A stretch of 64,000 nt of DNA from a beta proteobacterium AAP99 (GTDB lineage Bacteria; Pseudomonadota; Gammaproteobacteria; Burkholderiales; Burkholderiaceae_C): assembly GCA_001295775.1 (NCBI GenBank), contig LJIA01000012.1, positions 62,001-126,000 of the forward strand, in the 5' to 3' direction. Under the pieces are notes generated by a model, which saw only the letters and a list, made by a program, of their open reading frames with translations, made no database searches and was not told the DNA's origin. The position numbers were made by a program, and so were the translations under genes. Positions 16,146-24,711 of the stretch are shown one piece after another. Positions within the stretch are counted from its first letter, which is position 1. Each line of letters opens with the position of its first letter.

Positions 16146-16988
16146 ATGCCTCTCGAAGCGCCAACTGCCACTGCACGGATCGACTTGGATCGTTTGGCCG
16201 CTATTGCAGCCATGACGGCACCAACGCGCCGGGTTCCTCCCCCGCCCGGCGGCTGGCAGTCATGGAGCCTGTCGCTGGCAGCGCATGGCGCGCTGGTCGC
16301 AGCGCTGTTCTTCAGCGTGCGCTGGCAATCCGCGCATGTCGAGGCGATCGAGGCTGAGCTTTGGAGCCCGACGCCGCAACTTGCCGCCCCGCCCGCGCCA
16401 CCGCCACCTCCGCCCGTGGCCGAACAGGCGCCGCGTGCCGAGCCAAAGGTTGACGAGGCGGCGATCCAAGCCGAGATCGCACTGCGCAAAGCGCGAGAAC
16501 TCGACGAGCGAAAGCGCAGCGAACGCGAGCGCCTGGAACGTGAACGCCGTGACCGGGAGGCGGCCCAGAAACTGGAACGCGAAAAGCAGGCGAAAGCAAA
16601 GGCCGATGCAGAAGCAGCAGAGCAGCGACAGCAGGCCAACGTGCGACGGCTCCAGGCGCAGGCCGTGCAGCCGCTGGGTGCCGGGAGCTCCAACGTCACA
16701 TCGAGTCCGCGCGGAGACCCAACTTTCAACGCAAGGGTGGTCGCTTGTGTGCGGCCCAACGTGAGCTTCCCGATCGGTCTGGTCCGAGGGAACGCGCCGA
16801 GCGAGTTTCTTGTCGAACGGCTTCCTGACGGCAGCATTGGCAAGGTGACAGTCCGACGTTCGGGCGGGAATACAGCCTTTGACGAAGCTGTTGTCCGGGG
16901 TATTCGAGCCTGTAATCCGTTCCCGCGACCACCCGGCGACGAGCGGGAATTCACTATCAGTTACCGCCCCGAAGATGCAGGCGGTTGA
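16146..16988 (+). CDS. tolA: TolA, envelope-spanning link protein
   Basis: A 280-residue protein in the TolR-TolA-TolB order. An N-terminal membrane segment follows a short cytosolic stretch (WSLSLAAHGALVAALFFSV, near residues 39-57). The middle third is a long charged helix (residues about 100-180, repeated E/R/A/K such as RKARELDERKRSERERLERE), normal for TolA domain II. The C-terminal domain has FNARVVACVRPNVSFPIGL and DEAVVRGIRACNPFPRPP, matching the TonB/TolA fold. It couples the TolQR motor to Pal and TolB. Confidence 0.95.
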   Translation: MPLEAPTATARIDLDRLAAIAAMTAPTRRVPPPPGGWQSWSLSLAAHGALVAALFFSVRWQSAHVEAIEAELWSPTPQLAAPPAPPPPPPVAEQAPRAEPKVDEAAIQAEIALRKARELDERKRSERERLERERRDREAAQKLEREKQAKAKADAEAAEQRQQANVRRLQAQAVQPLGAGSSNVTSSPRGDPTFNARVVACVRPNVSFPIGLVRGNAPSEFLVERLPDGSIGKVTVRRSGGNTAFDEAVVRGIRACNPFPRPPGDEREFTISYRPEDAGG

Positions 16989-17046
16989 CGTCAAGATGGC
17001 GCTCATGCACTCTCCAAAGCACATTGACCGGCAAGACTCTGACCTG

Positions 17047-18351
17047 ATGACGCTTGTGTTGCGCCGTCTAAGTATTCTGCTTCGCATGGCTAGCGCGCTG
17101 CTGCTCGGGCTCGTGGGTGCCGGGCATGCGTACGCACAGTTGCGCGTCGAGATTTCCGGAGTTGGCTCGCAGCAGTTTCCGATCGCAGTGGTTGCTTTCT
17201 CCGGCGAGACGCTGCCCCAGGATGTCGCGGCGATCGTCAGAGCAAACCTGACGCGAAGCGGCATGTTCCGACTCATTGACACCGGTGCAATGACTTTGCC
17301 GGACAACGCGACACCGAATTTCGCCGATTGGCGTGCCCGCGGTGCCGACGCGTTGCTGATCGGGCAGGTGCAACGTCTTGCCAGCGGAGCATTCGACATT
17401 CGGTTCAGGCTCTTCGACACGGTCAAGCAGCAGCAAATCGACGCTGGGGCGTACACCGCACAGCTGAACATGCTGCGGTTCACGTCGCATCAGATCTCGG
17501 ACCGAATTTACGAGCGCATCACCGGTGAGAAGGGTGTGTTCGCCACGCGGATTGCATACGTCGTCAAGCTGAGCAAGGAATCCTACGAACTCCAGGTATC
17601 GGATGCAGACGGACAGAACGCGCAGACTGCGCTCCGATCCAGAGAACCGATCATTTCTCCCACCTGGTCCCCTGATGGACTGCGCTTGGCCTATGTTTCA
17701 TTCGAAGACAAGAAGCCCGTCGTGTTCGTGCATGAGGTCGAAACCGGGCGTCGAACACGGGTTGCGAGCTTCAGGGGTTCAAATAGTGCACCGGCCTTTT
17801 CTCCCGACGGTCGAACCCTTGCCGTCGTTCTTACTCGGGACGGGTTCTCGCAGATATTCACCATGCCAGCCGGTGGCGGTGAACCCACGCGCCTGACGCG
17901 CTCAAGTGCAATCGACACCGAGCCAACCTACGCAGCCGACGGCAATATCTACTTCACCAGCGACCGCGCCGGCGGCCCCCAGATCTATCGGATGCCCGCT
18001 GGAGGCGGGGAGGCAACGCGTGTAACTTTCCGCGGGGACTACAACATCAGCCCGACGCTGTCTCCAGACGGCAAGACACTGGGGTTTGTGAGCAGGCGCG
18101 CCGGGCGCTTTCAGGTGTTTGCCCTAGACCTTGCCACGGGTACGGAACTTCAGTTGACTGAGACAGTCAGGGATGAGTCTCCAAGCTTTGCTCCGAATGG
18201 CAAGGTTCTGATCTATGCGACTGAAGTGCGCGGCAGAGGCGCTCTCGCAACGGTGAGCAGCGACGGCCGAGTACGACAGATCCTGACGACTCAGGCCGGA
18301 GACATCCGAGAACCCGCGTGGAGCCCGTGGCCTCGTGGCGCACAGCCCTGA
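17047..18351 (+). CDS. tolB: TolB, periplasmic beta-propeller protein
   Basis: A 434-residue protein with signal peptide MTLVLRRLSILLRMASALLLGLVGAGHAYAQ. The N-terminal domain is followed by six-blade propeller repeats of the TolB/PD40 type (ISPTWSPDGLRLAYVSFE, APAFSPDGRTLAVVLT, SPTLSPDGKTLGFVSR, SPSFAPNGKVLIYATE). TolB binds Pal and links it to TolA. Start choice is uncertain: ATG 17047 gives a normal signal, while upstream in-frame starts (16975, 16996, 17005) add a hydrophilic leader. No strong SD is seen. The gap to pal is 62 bp. Confidence 0.95.
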   Translation: MTLVLRRLSILLRMASALLLGLVGAGHAYAQLRVEISGVGSQQFPIAVVAFSGETLPQDVAAIVRANLTRSGMFRLIDTGAMTLPDNATPNFADWRARGADALLIGQVQRLASGAFDIRFRLFDTVKQQQIDAGAYTAQLNMLRFTSHQISDRIYERITGEKGVFATRIAYVVKLSKESYELQVSDADGQNAQTALRSREPIISPTWSPDGLRLAYVSFEDKKPVVFVHEVETGRRTRVASFRGSNSAPAFSPDGRTLAVVLTRDGFSQIFTMPAGGGEPTRLTRSSAIDTEPTYAADGNIYFTSDRAGGPQIYRMPAGGGEATRVTFRGDYNISPTLSPDGKTLGFVSRRAGRFQVFALDLATGTELQLTETVRDESPSFAPNGKVLIYATEVRGRGALATVSSDGRVRQILTTQAGDIREPAWSPWPRGAQP

Positions 18352-18413
18352 TGTTGTGCAGTGCCCCGCACCCAGTACTAACCTACAAGCACAAACTCGA
18401 AGAGGAACCTGCC

Positions 18414-18953
18414 ATGATCCGCCTGCTCGCTGCTGCTTCTTTCGCTGCGCTGCTGACCGCCTGCGCATCCAACGTCCCGTTGGATGAGAAGCCCGCCACA
18501 CCGGTCGAGAACAAGAGCGTGCCGGCTCCAGGAAGCACTCCGCCATCCGCTCAACCTGGTGCGACGGGTGCAATGCCCACCGTCGATGCGCGCCGCAACG
18601 ACGCTGCGCCCACTGCCGGTGCACCTCAGGCGCGCTCCGTGTTCTTCGACTTCGACAGCTTCACGCTGCGCGACGAAGCCAAGCCGATCATTGAAGCCCA
18701 TGCGCGCTTCCTGACGGCAAACCCCAATGCGCGCGTTGTGCTCGAAGGCAACACCGACGAACGCGGCGGCCGCGAGTACAACCTTGCCCTCGGCCAGAAG
18801 CGCTCCGAAGCGGTCAAGCGCGCGTTGACACTCCTTGGCGTACGCGAGAGTCAGCTTGAGGCCGTGAGCTTCGGTGAAGAGAAGCCTCGCGCAACAGGTA
18901 GCGATGAAGCGGCCTGGGCCGAAAATCGCCGCGTAGACATCGCCTACCGGTGA
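18414..18953 (+). CDS. pal: Pal, peptidoglycan-associated outer-membrane lipoprotein
   Basis: A 179-residue lipoprotein. The signal MIRLLAAASFAALLTAC has a lipobox with Cys17 for lipidation. A low-complexity linker rich in Pro/Ala runs to about residue 75. The OmpA-like domain has the diaminopimelate-binding pattern NTDERGGREYNLALGQKRSEAV. ATG 18414 follows GAGGAA. Pal anchors the outer membrane to the cell wall as the last core partner of Tol-Pal, and its stop overlaps the start of cpoB. Confidence 0.97.
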   Translation: MIRLLAAASFAALLTACASNVPLDEKPATPVENKSVPAPGSTPPSAQPGATGAMPTVDARRNDAAPTAGAPQARSVFFDFDSFTLRDEAKPIIEAHARFLTANPNARVVLEGNTDERGGREYNLALGQKRSEAVKRALTLLGVRESQLEAVSFGEEKPRATGSDEAAWAENRRVDIAYR

Positions 18954-19753
18954 TGATGTCGTCGAACACTGTGCGTCACTGGTCTGCAGCCACGCTGACA
19001 GTGTGGCTACTACTCGCAGCCAGCGCGGCACCGGCTTTTGCCGGCATTCTCGAGGATGATGAGGCTCGCAAGGCCATTCTCGATCTGCGCAAGGAAGTTC
19101 GAGACGGCAGGGAGCAGCTGAATCGAGAGTTGCGCGAGGCGAATGCACGGCTCGATACGGCACAGCGAAGCCAGCTAGAGCTCGTGAATACGATCGAACG
19201 ACTTCGCGAGGAAGTGGCGAAGCTGCGCGGGCAAGTCGAAGTGCTGAGCAATGAGCTTGCTGGCCAGCAGAAGCGCAGTCGTGATCTGTATGGCGACCTT
19301 GACGCACGGGTCAAGTCGCTGGAGCCACGGAAAGCGAGCGTTGATGGGCGTCAAGGTGCTGTCGAACGCAGCGAAGAGCAGGCGTTCAACAGCGCTCTGG
19401 AGCTGTTTCGCGTTGGTGACATGCGAGGCACGATCGCCAGTCTGACAACGTTCCAGAAGATGTATCCGCAAAGCATCCTGGGACCGAGTTCGCAGTTCTG
19501 GATTGGCGCCGCTCAATATGGCATCAAGGACTACAAGGCGTCCATCGCCACATTGACGAAGTTCATCGAGAGCAACCCAGACAGTCCGCGCCTCGCTGAT
19601 GCCTGGCTCACGATCGGAAACGCCCAGCTGGACAGCGGGGACAGGCGCTCCGCAAACCGAACCTTCGGCAAGGTCGTTACTGATTTCCCTGGTACGCCCG
19701 CCGCAGAAACCGCCCGCGAGCGCGTTGCAGCCACGGCCCCGCCAAAGCGATAA
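18950..19753 (+). CDS. cpoB: CpoB/YbgF, Tol-Pal-associated division coordinator
   Basis: A 267-residue periplasmic protein. Signal peptide near residues 10-31 (ATLTVWLLLAASAAPAFAG). Residues about 35-130 form a coiled coil (AILDLRKEVRDGREQLNRELREA) that trimerises in homologues. The C-terminal TPR region shows AFNSALELFRVGDMRGTIASL, FWIGAAQYGIKDYKASIATLTKFI and AWLTIGNAQLDSGDRRSANRTF. CpoB couples Tol-Pal to peptidoglycan synthesis. The start is GTG 18950 or ATG 18953/18956, overlapping pal's stop. A hairpin follows the stop. Confidence 0.94.
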   Translation: MMMSSNTVRHWSAATLTVWLLLAASAAPAFAGILEDDEARKAILDLRKEVRDGREQLNRELREANARLDTAQRSQLELVNTIERLREEVAKLRGQVEVLSNELAGQQKRSRDLYGDLDARVKSLEPRKASVDGRQGAVERSEEQAFNSALELFRVGDMRGTIASLTTFQKMYPQSILGPSSQFWIGAAQYGIKDYKASIATLTKFIESNPDSPRLADAWLTIGNAQLDSGDRRSANRTFGKVVTDFPGTPAAETARERVAATAPPKR

Positions 19754-19771
19754 GCCCTGAAGCCAGGGCTT
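19752..19771 (+). terminator. hairpin at the end of the Tol-Pal operon
   Basis: The AAGCCCTG stem pairs with CAGGGCTT around a 4-base loop directly at the cpoB stop codon. No U-run follows, so termination may be factor-assisted or the hairpin may protect the mRNA end. Confidence 0.5.
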
Positions 19772-19824
19772 GGCGGCCGGACTCTAAACTGCGGGGTTGT
19801 CTCAGCTTTCGGCACAAGTTCGCC

Positions 19825-20907
19825 ATGGCCTTCGCAGATATCCAGTCCGTTCAACAAACCGTCGTCTGGTCGGGGCTTGGCCTCGGCGCGCTGCTGGGTG
19901 CCACCATGCAGCGCAGTCACTTCTGCACCATGGGGGCAATCGCGGATGTCGTGAATTTCGGCGACTGGTCCCGCGCCAAGATGTGGATCACGGCAGTGGC
20001 AATTGCCATGCTGGGCTTGTCTGCCATGACACTGGCTGGCTGGATTCGACCCGCACATTCGATTTACGCCGGAGACCGCTTTCTTTGGCTCTCGGCGGCA
20101 GTGGGGGGCTTGAGCTTTGGGTTCGGCATGGTGCTGGCGGGTGGCTGCGGTAGCAGAACGCTGGTGAAGCTCGGAAGCGGGAGCCTCAAAGCAGTCGTCG
20201 TCTTCGTTGTGCTGGGTCTGTTTGCCTACATGACCTTGCGCGGCATATTGGGTGTCATGCGCGTGGGTACCCTGGAACGAGTCGCCCTGCCGGTGAGCAA
20301 TCACTCACTCGTCGTCTCGGTAGGTGGTTGGGTCGGCGTCGCGGTCAGTGGCGTGCTGCTGCTTGCTGTTGTAGCGACGCGGCAAGGGCGCAATGCAAGC
20401 GCTTTGCTCGGCGGTGTGCTGGTGGGATTGATCGCAGCGGCTGCCTGGTTCGTCAGCGGCAAACTGGGCTATGTGCCGGCAGATCTCTCTGAGACGCTTG
20501 AGGAGGCCTATGTTGGAACGAATTCCGGTCGAGTTGAAGCGCTGAGTTTCGTCGCACCAGTGGCCTATGTTCAGGATCTGCTGATTCTGTGGAGTGACAA
20601 ATCTCGCGTCGCGACCTTTGGAGTCACCACCGTGATCGGCGTTGTATTGGGAGCGATGGCTTCGGCACTTGCGGGGGGCAACTTCCGCTGGGAAGGCTTC
20701 GCGAACACCGAAGACTTGGCAAACCACCTCGTAGGCGCTGCGCTGATGGGATTCGGTGGCGTAGTCGCCGGCGGGTGCACCGTGGGTCAGGGCATCAGCG
20801 GACTCAGCGCCTTGAGTCTCACTGCGATGGTCGCGACTGGCGCGATCGTGGCTGGCGGCTGGCTCGCCATCAAGTACCAAGAGCGCCGCATTGAGGCGAT
20901 GGTCTGA
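19825..20907 (+). CDS. YeeE/YedE-family sulphur-compound transporter
   Basis: A 360-residue membrane protein with about nine helices. Two symmetric halves each carry a conserved block: LGALLGATMQRSHFCTMG and FGMVLAGGCGSRTLVKLGSGSLKAV in the first, and GFGGVVAGGCTVGQGISGLS in the second. The cysteines in these blocks are those used in TsuA-like proteins to pass thiosulphate or other sulphur compounds. Length fits the two-domain members. No sulphur-metabolism partner lies next to it; the gene follows the Tol-Pal operon by 71 bp and precedes the tRNA-Lys promoter. Confidence 0.9.
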   Translation: MAFADIQSVQQTVVWSGLGLGALLGATMQRSHFCTMGAIADVVNFGDWSRAKMWITAVAIAMLGLSAMTLAGWIRPAHSIYAGDRFLWLSAAVGGLSFGFGMVLAGGCGSRTLVKLGSGSLKAVVVFVVLGLFAYMTLRGILGVMRVGTLERVALPVSNHSLVVSVGGWVGVAVSGVLLLAVVATRQGRNASALLGGVLVGLIAAAAWFVSGKLGYVPADLSETLEEAYVGTNSGRVEALSFVAPVAYVQDLLILWSDKSRVATFGVTTVIGVVLGAMASALAGGNFRWEGFANTEDLANHLVGAALMGFGGVVAGGCTVGQGISGLSALSLTAMVATGAIVAGGWLAIKYQERRIEAMV

Positions 20908-20970
20908 AGGACACAGAAGCAGCTCCACCTGCAAACGTACCAACTTGAGCATGTACTCGAGCCGAGCGTT

Positions 20971-20999
20971 TTGACGGCCCCATCACTTCATGCAATAAT
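20971..20999 (+). promoter_or_regulatory. sigma-70-type promoter for the tRNA-Lys pair
   Basis: TTGACG (20971-20976) and AATAAT (20994-20999) are separated by exactly 17 bases and lie about 20 bp before the first tRNA. The GC-rich stretch after the -10 (TCTGCGC) resembles the discriminator of stable-RNA promoters. Confidence 0.75.
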
Positions 21000-21018
21000 T
21001 CTGCGCTTTGCCGACGTC

Positions 21019-21094
21019 GGGTCGTTAGCTCAGTCGGTAGAGCAGCGGACTTTTAATCCGTTGGTCGCAGGTTCGAATCCTGCACGACCCACCA
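21019..21094 (+). tRNA. tRNA-Lys (anticodon UUU)
   Basis: A complete 76-nt cloverleaf. The acceptor stem GGGTCGT pairs with ACGACCC, the anticodon loop reads CTTTTAA with anticodon TTT, the T-arm carries GGTTCGAATCC, and the CCA end is encoded. It has its own promoter and is followed 51 bp later by a second lysine tRNA. Confidence 0.97.
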
Positions 21095-21145
21095 CATAAA
21101 GTCAGCACCGCGCTCTGGTTCCAGACGCGCTCAATGCGAAATTCA

Positions 21146-21221
21146 GGGCTCTTAGCTCAGTTGGTAGAGCAGCGGACTCTTAATCCGTTGGTCGTAGGTT
21201 CGAATCCTACAGGGCCCACCA
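21146..21221 (+). tRNA. tRNA-Lys (anticodon CUU)
   Basis: A 76-nt tRNA with acceptor GGGCTCT/AGGGCCC (one G-U pair), anticodon CTT in ACTCTTAAT, a T-arm with GGTTCGAATCC, and encoded CCA. The anticodon arm and much of the body match the upstream tRNA-Lys(UUU), so the pair probably arose by duplication, and no separate promoter is obvious. The 136 bases to recC hold nothing further I can name. Confidence 0.97.
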
Positions 21222-21357
21222 CTACCCCCGCACAAGCTCCAGCAGGCGCACTCGCAGCACTCAGCGGACTACGGCGAAGCGAGCAGACGACACCGTGCAC
21301 AGCTAGCCACGCACCGGCACGTCAAGCTGCATACTCAGCGCTCCCTGCCCAACGCCC

Positions 21358-24300
21358 ATGCTGAGCCTGCGCTTCTCAAATCGCTATGAACGACTGGCGG
21401 ACCAGCTTGTCACCGAGCTCGTTGCCCAACGGAGTTCGCCCTTCGATGCGCCGCTCGTTATCGTACCCAGCCTGGCACTGCAGCAGGATCTCACGCACCG
21501 CGTAGCGGACCGCATCGGAGTCGCAGCACATCTGCGCTTCTCCCTGCCCGGCAGTTGGCTGTGGTCTTTGTTGCCGGTCCTCGTGCCGACCCGAGCGCAG
21601 CGGCCGCCCTTCGAAAGGGACGAACTGGGCTGGCGCTGCTACAAGTGCCTAAGCGATCCCAAGCTCGTAGCGGCGGAGCCCGTACTCGATCGATATCTGG
21701 ATGGCGCGGACGAATTGCAGCGCCTAGAGCTCGCAAACTCCGCGGCGCAGCTGATGCGCAGTTATGCAAACTGGCGCCCGGAATGGCTGTCAGCGTGGCA
21801 GGACGGCAACAGCGTTTCGAGCTTGGCAGACTCCCTGCATGAGCAGTGGCAGGCGCGGCTCTGGCGCGCGGTGAGCAAGGATCTTGGCATCGGCAAGGCC
21901 CATCCAATGGCGCTGTTCCGCCAAGCGTTGGCGCACCTCCCAGCAGGCGATGCCGCGTTGCATGCTCTGCCCTCGCGCGTCCACCTCTTCTGCATCGATG
22001 AGCTTCCGCCGCTCGCCCTGGGCATGGTGGAGGCTCTTGGCCGTCACATCGACGTTGAGTGGTACGCGCTGAACCCGTGCGAAGCATTTTGGTTTGATAC
22101 GGTCAGCCCGAGGCGACTCGCGCGGATGCAGCAACTTGGCCGCGCCGAGCATGCCGAGGTAGGTCATGCGCTGCTGGCCACGATGGCGCCACGCTCCCGC
22201 GTGCACCTGGCGCGACTGATCGAGCTCGATCCGGCCTCCACCACCGATCACTTCGACACTGTCGAGCCCCATGCAACAACCGTGCTGTCTGCTCTGCAAG
22301 CGTCCATCCTGCACTTGAATGAACCGCCGCCGGGAGGCTGGCACGCTCTTGTTGGCGATGCGTGCATCGAGGTCCATGCCTGCCACTCACTCACCAGAGA
22401 ACTGGAAGTTCTTCATGACCGCCTGCTGAGTCAGTTCACCCAGTCCTCGGATCTGCGACCCAGCGATGTGCTTGTGCTTGTGCCAGACATCGAAGAAGCG
22501 GCGCCGTTGATCGACGCGGTGTTCGGAACGCGTCGCGAGTCCGGCAACTTGCCCTACCGAATGACAGGCCGCAATGTGCCGGACGACCACGCCGCCTTGC
22601 GTTGTCTGTTGCTTGCGCTCGCAGAGAGCGGCGCCGACTGGACAGTTGGCAAAGCACTCGAACTGCTGGCAGAGCCAATTGTGCAGGCCCGCTTCGGTTT
22701 CGATGAAGACGATCTCAGTCATTTGCACCGTTGGCTAGAAGAATCGGGTTCCCGTCGCGGACTGGATCGCTTGGACGAAGCATCTTCAAGAGAAGGCGCC
22801 CATCCATCAATGCCCAGCGGCCTGGAGCGTCTGGTGCTCGGATTCGCACTCCCTGACGGGAGCACTGCCCCCTTGGGCTCGATTGCGCCAATCTCTGGGG
22901 CCGAGGGCAGCGATCTGGACATTCTCACCGCTTGGAGCCGCTTCCTTGAGGTGCTGCAGCAACTGGCGGCGCTGTCTGGTCGGGTATTCAGTGCGGCTCA
23001 ATGGCAGACGCAGCTAACCGGCATCGCCGGCAAGCTCGTGTCGAACGTCGGCGGCTTCACCGCAGATTGGCTCGCGCTGCAATCCACACTTGCGGCAACG
23101 TGCGACAAGCTGACGGGCATTCTGGCCGACCAACCGCTGAGCTTGCCCATCTTGCGGCACGCCTTGAACGAGGCGCTGGAAGGCCGGGCGGCCGCGGCCA
23201 CGCCAGGCGGCAGCATCACGTTTGCCAGCCTCGATGCATTACATCCACTCCCGTACAAGATCGTCGCTGCCCTGGGCTTGAACGATGGAGTGGTGCCGCC
23301 ACCCCCCCGCGCGATCGAACACGATCTGCTTCGAGTCGCGCCGCGCGAAGGCGATCCCTCAACGACTGATGCTGCGCGTGAACGATTTCTAGGCCTGATT
23401 CTGTCAGCCCGCGACCAGCTACATCTGAGCTACACGGGCCGCAGCATCAAGGACAACAGCGCCTTGCTGCCCTCCGCCCTGATCACCGAGCTGCTCGACT
23501 GGATCACGCCTAGGTTGGCCGCTGAACCGTACGGGCCTGCCGAGCTCGCGGCGGCACGCAACGCCATCCTTGTTGAGCAGCCACTGCAGCCTTTTGCCGC
23601 AACCCTGTTCGACCCCGGAGCCGATGCCAGACGGCGTAGCCATGAAGCGCAGTGGATGCCCAAGACGCCTTTTGCGCAGCACGCCCCCGCCGCGGTGTCA
23701 GCACAGCCGGTCGATTCGGCTGACGATGGAAACGACGAGACCGACGAGTCGGGTGGCGATCAACTCGCCGGATTGCGCTTCTTCACTTCACCTCTGCCGG
23801 CGCCCGAACTGCCGGCAGCGATCTCGCTGGGTGCCTTGGCCAGCTTCATCGCACACCCCGCCCGGTACCTGCTGCAACGTCGCCTGGAGCTCGACACCTG
23901 GCTGAGCGACGAGCTTCCCGGGCACGACGAACCGGACGCCGCGCCAGCCGCACACGACCGGCAGCTCGCCGCGGTCGCAGTAGAGCGCCTGCTCGCTGGC
24001 GATCCCCTGCTGTCGGTCGAACAGGCGCTGCTCCATCACCCGCGCATGCCATTCGGGTCTCAGGCCGTGCATGCTGCTCGCAAACTGGTCACCGATCATC
24101 TTGCGCTCGCGAAGCGCGTCAAGACGATGCAAGCCAACGCGCATGACGACATTGAGGTGGACTTGCTGCTGCACAGTTCACAGGGGCCGGTCAAACTTCA
24201 GGGGCGACTGCGGGGACTGGTACAGACGCAGAGCGTCGGTGCAGGGCTGCTCGACTGGCGTGGAAGCGAACCAAGTTCGAGCGCTGTGCTCCAGTTCTGG

Positions 24301-24711
24301 GTGCGGCACCTGGCGCTATGCGCCGCGCACCCCGCGCTGCCGGCCCACGATGCTGAAGCGGCTGCGGTTCGATCCAGACTGCTTCACGCCCATGGCGCGA
24401 TTGAGTTTGTCGATTGCACCTGCGCCACAGAGCAGCTTGTCCATCTGGTGGACTGCTTCATCCAGGGCCAGTCCGAACCGCTGAAGTTCTTCCCAAGGAC
24501 ATCTTGGATCTCGGCTGAGGAGCTGCCGTCAGAGAAGATTCTTCAAAGCTGGGAAGGGCGCGATGGACGGCCCGGCGAACGCGACGACCCCGCCATCGCA
24601 CTCGCTTTTCGTGGTCGAGAGGACTGTCTCGATGAAGAGTTCGAGTCGCTGGCCAATCGCATCTTGAGGCCGCTGCTTGATCATCTGCGCACCTCTGGGG
24701 ACGTGGAGTGA
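21358..24711 (+). CDS. recC: RecC, exodeoxyribonuclease V gamma subunit
   Basis: A 1117-residue subunit of RecBCD, which processes double-strand breaks and reads Chi. It opens MLSLRFSNRYERLADQLVTEL, the typical start of RecC. The LHLSYTGRSIKDNSALLPSALITELLDWI stretch near residue 690 is the region after the inactive helicase core, and GSITFASLDALHPLPYKIVAALGLNDG precedes it. A long acidic and Pro-rich loop (residues about 770-810) is more variable. Length is close to the family norm. It overlaps recB by 4 bp, so the subunits are coupled. Confidence 0.93.
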   Translation: MLSLRFSNRYERLADQLVTELVAQRSSPFDAPLVIVPSLALQQDLTHRVADRIGVAAHLRFSLPGSWLWSLLPVLVPTRAQRPPFERDELGWRCYKCLSDPKLVAAEPVLDRYLDGADELQRLELANSAAQLMRSYANWRPEWLSAWQDGNSVSSLADSLHEQWQARLWRAVSKDLGIGKAHPMALFRQALAHLPAGDAALHALPSRVHLFCIDELPPLALGMVEALGRHIDVEWYALNPCEAFWFDTVSPRRLARMQQLGRAEHAEVGHALLATMAPRSRVHLARLIELDPASTTDHFDTVEPHATTVLSALQASILHLNEPPPGGWHALVGDACIEVHACHSLTRELEVLHDRLLSQFTQSSDLRPSDVLVLVPDIEEAAPLIDAVFGTRRESGNLPYRMTGRNVPDDHAALRCLLLALAESGADWTVGKALELLAEPIVQARFGFDEDDLSHLHRWLEESGSRRGLDRLDEASSREGAHPSMPSGLERLVLGFALPDGSTAPLGSIAPISGAEGSDLDILTAWSRFLEVLQQLAALSGRVFSAAQWQTQLTGIAGKLVSNVGGFTADWLALQSTLAATCDKLTGILADQPLSLPILRHALNEALEGRAAAATPGGSITFASLDALHPLPYKIVAALGLNDGVVPPPPRAIEHDLLRVAPREGDPSTTDAARERFLGLILSARDQLHLSYTGRSIKDNSALLPSALITELLDWITPRLAAEPYGPAELAAARNAILVEQPLQPFAATLFDPGADARRRSHEAQWMPKTPFAQHAPAAVSAQPVDSADDGNDETDESGGDQLAGLRFFTSPLPAPELPAAISLGALASFIAHPARYLLQRRLELDTWLSDELPGHDEPDAAPAAHDRQLAAVAVERLLAGDPLLSVEQALLHHPRMPFGSQAVHAARKLVTDHLALAKRVKTMQANAHDDIEVDLLLHSSQGPVKLQGRLRGLVQTQSVGAGLLDWRGSEPSSSAVLQFWVRHLALCAAHPALPAHDAEAAAVRSRLLHAHGAIEFVDCTCATEQLVHLVDCFIQGQSEPLKFFPRTSWISAEELPSEKILQSWEGRDGRPGERDDPAIALAFRGREDCLDEEFESLANRILRPLLDHLRTSGDVE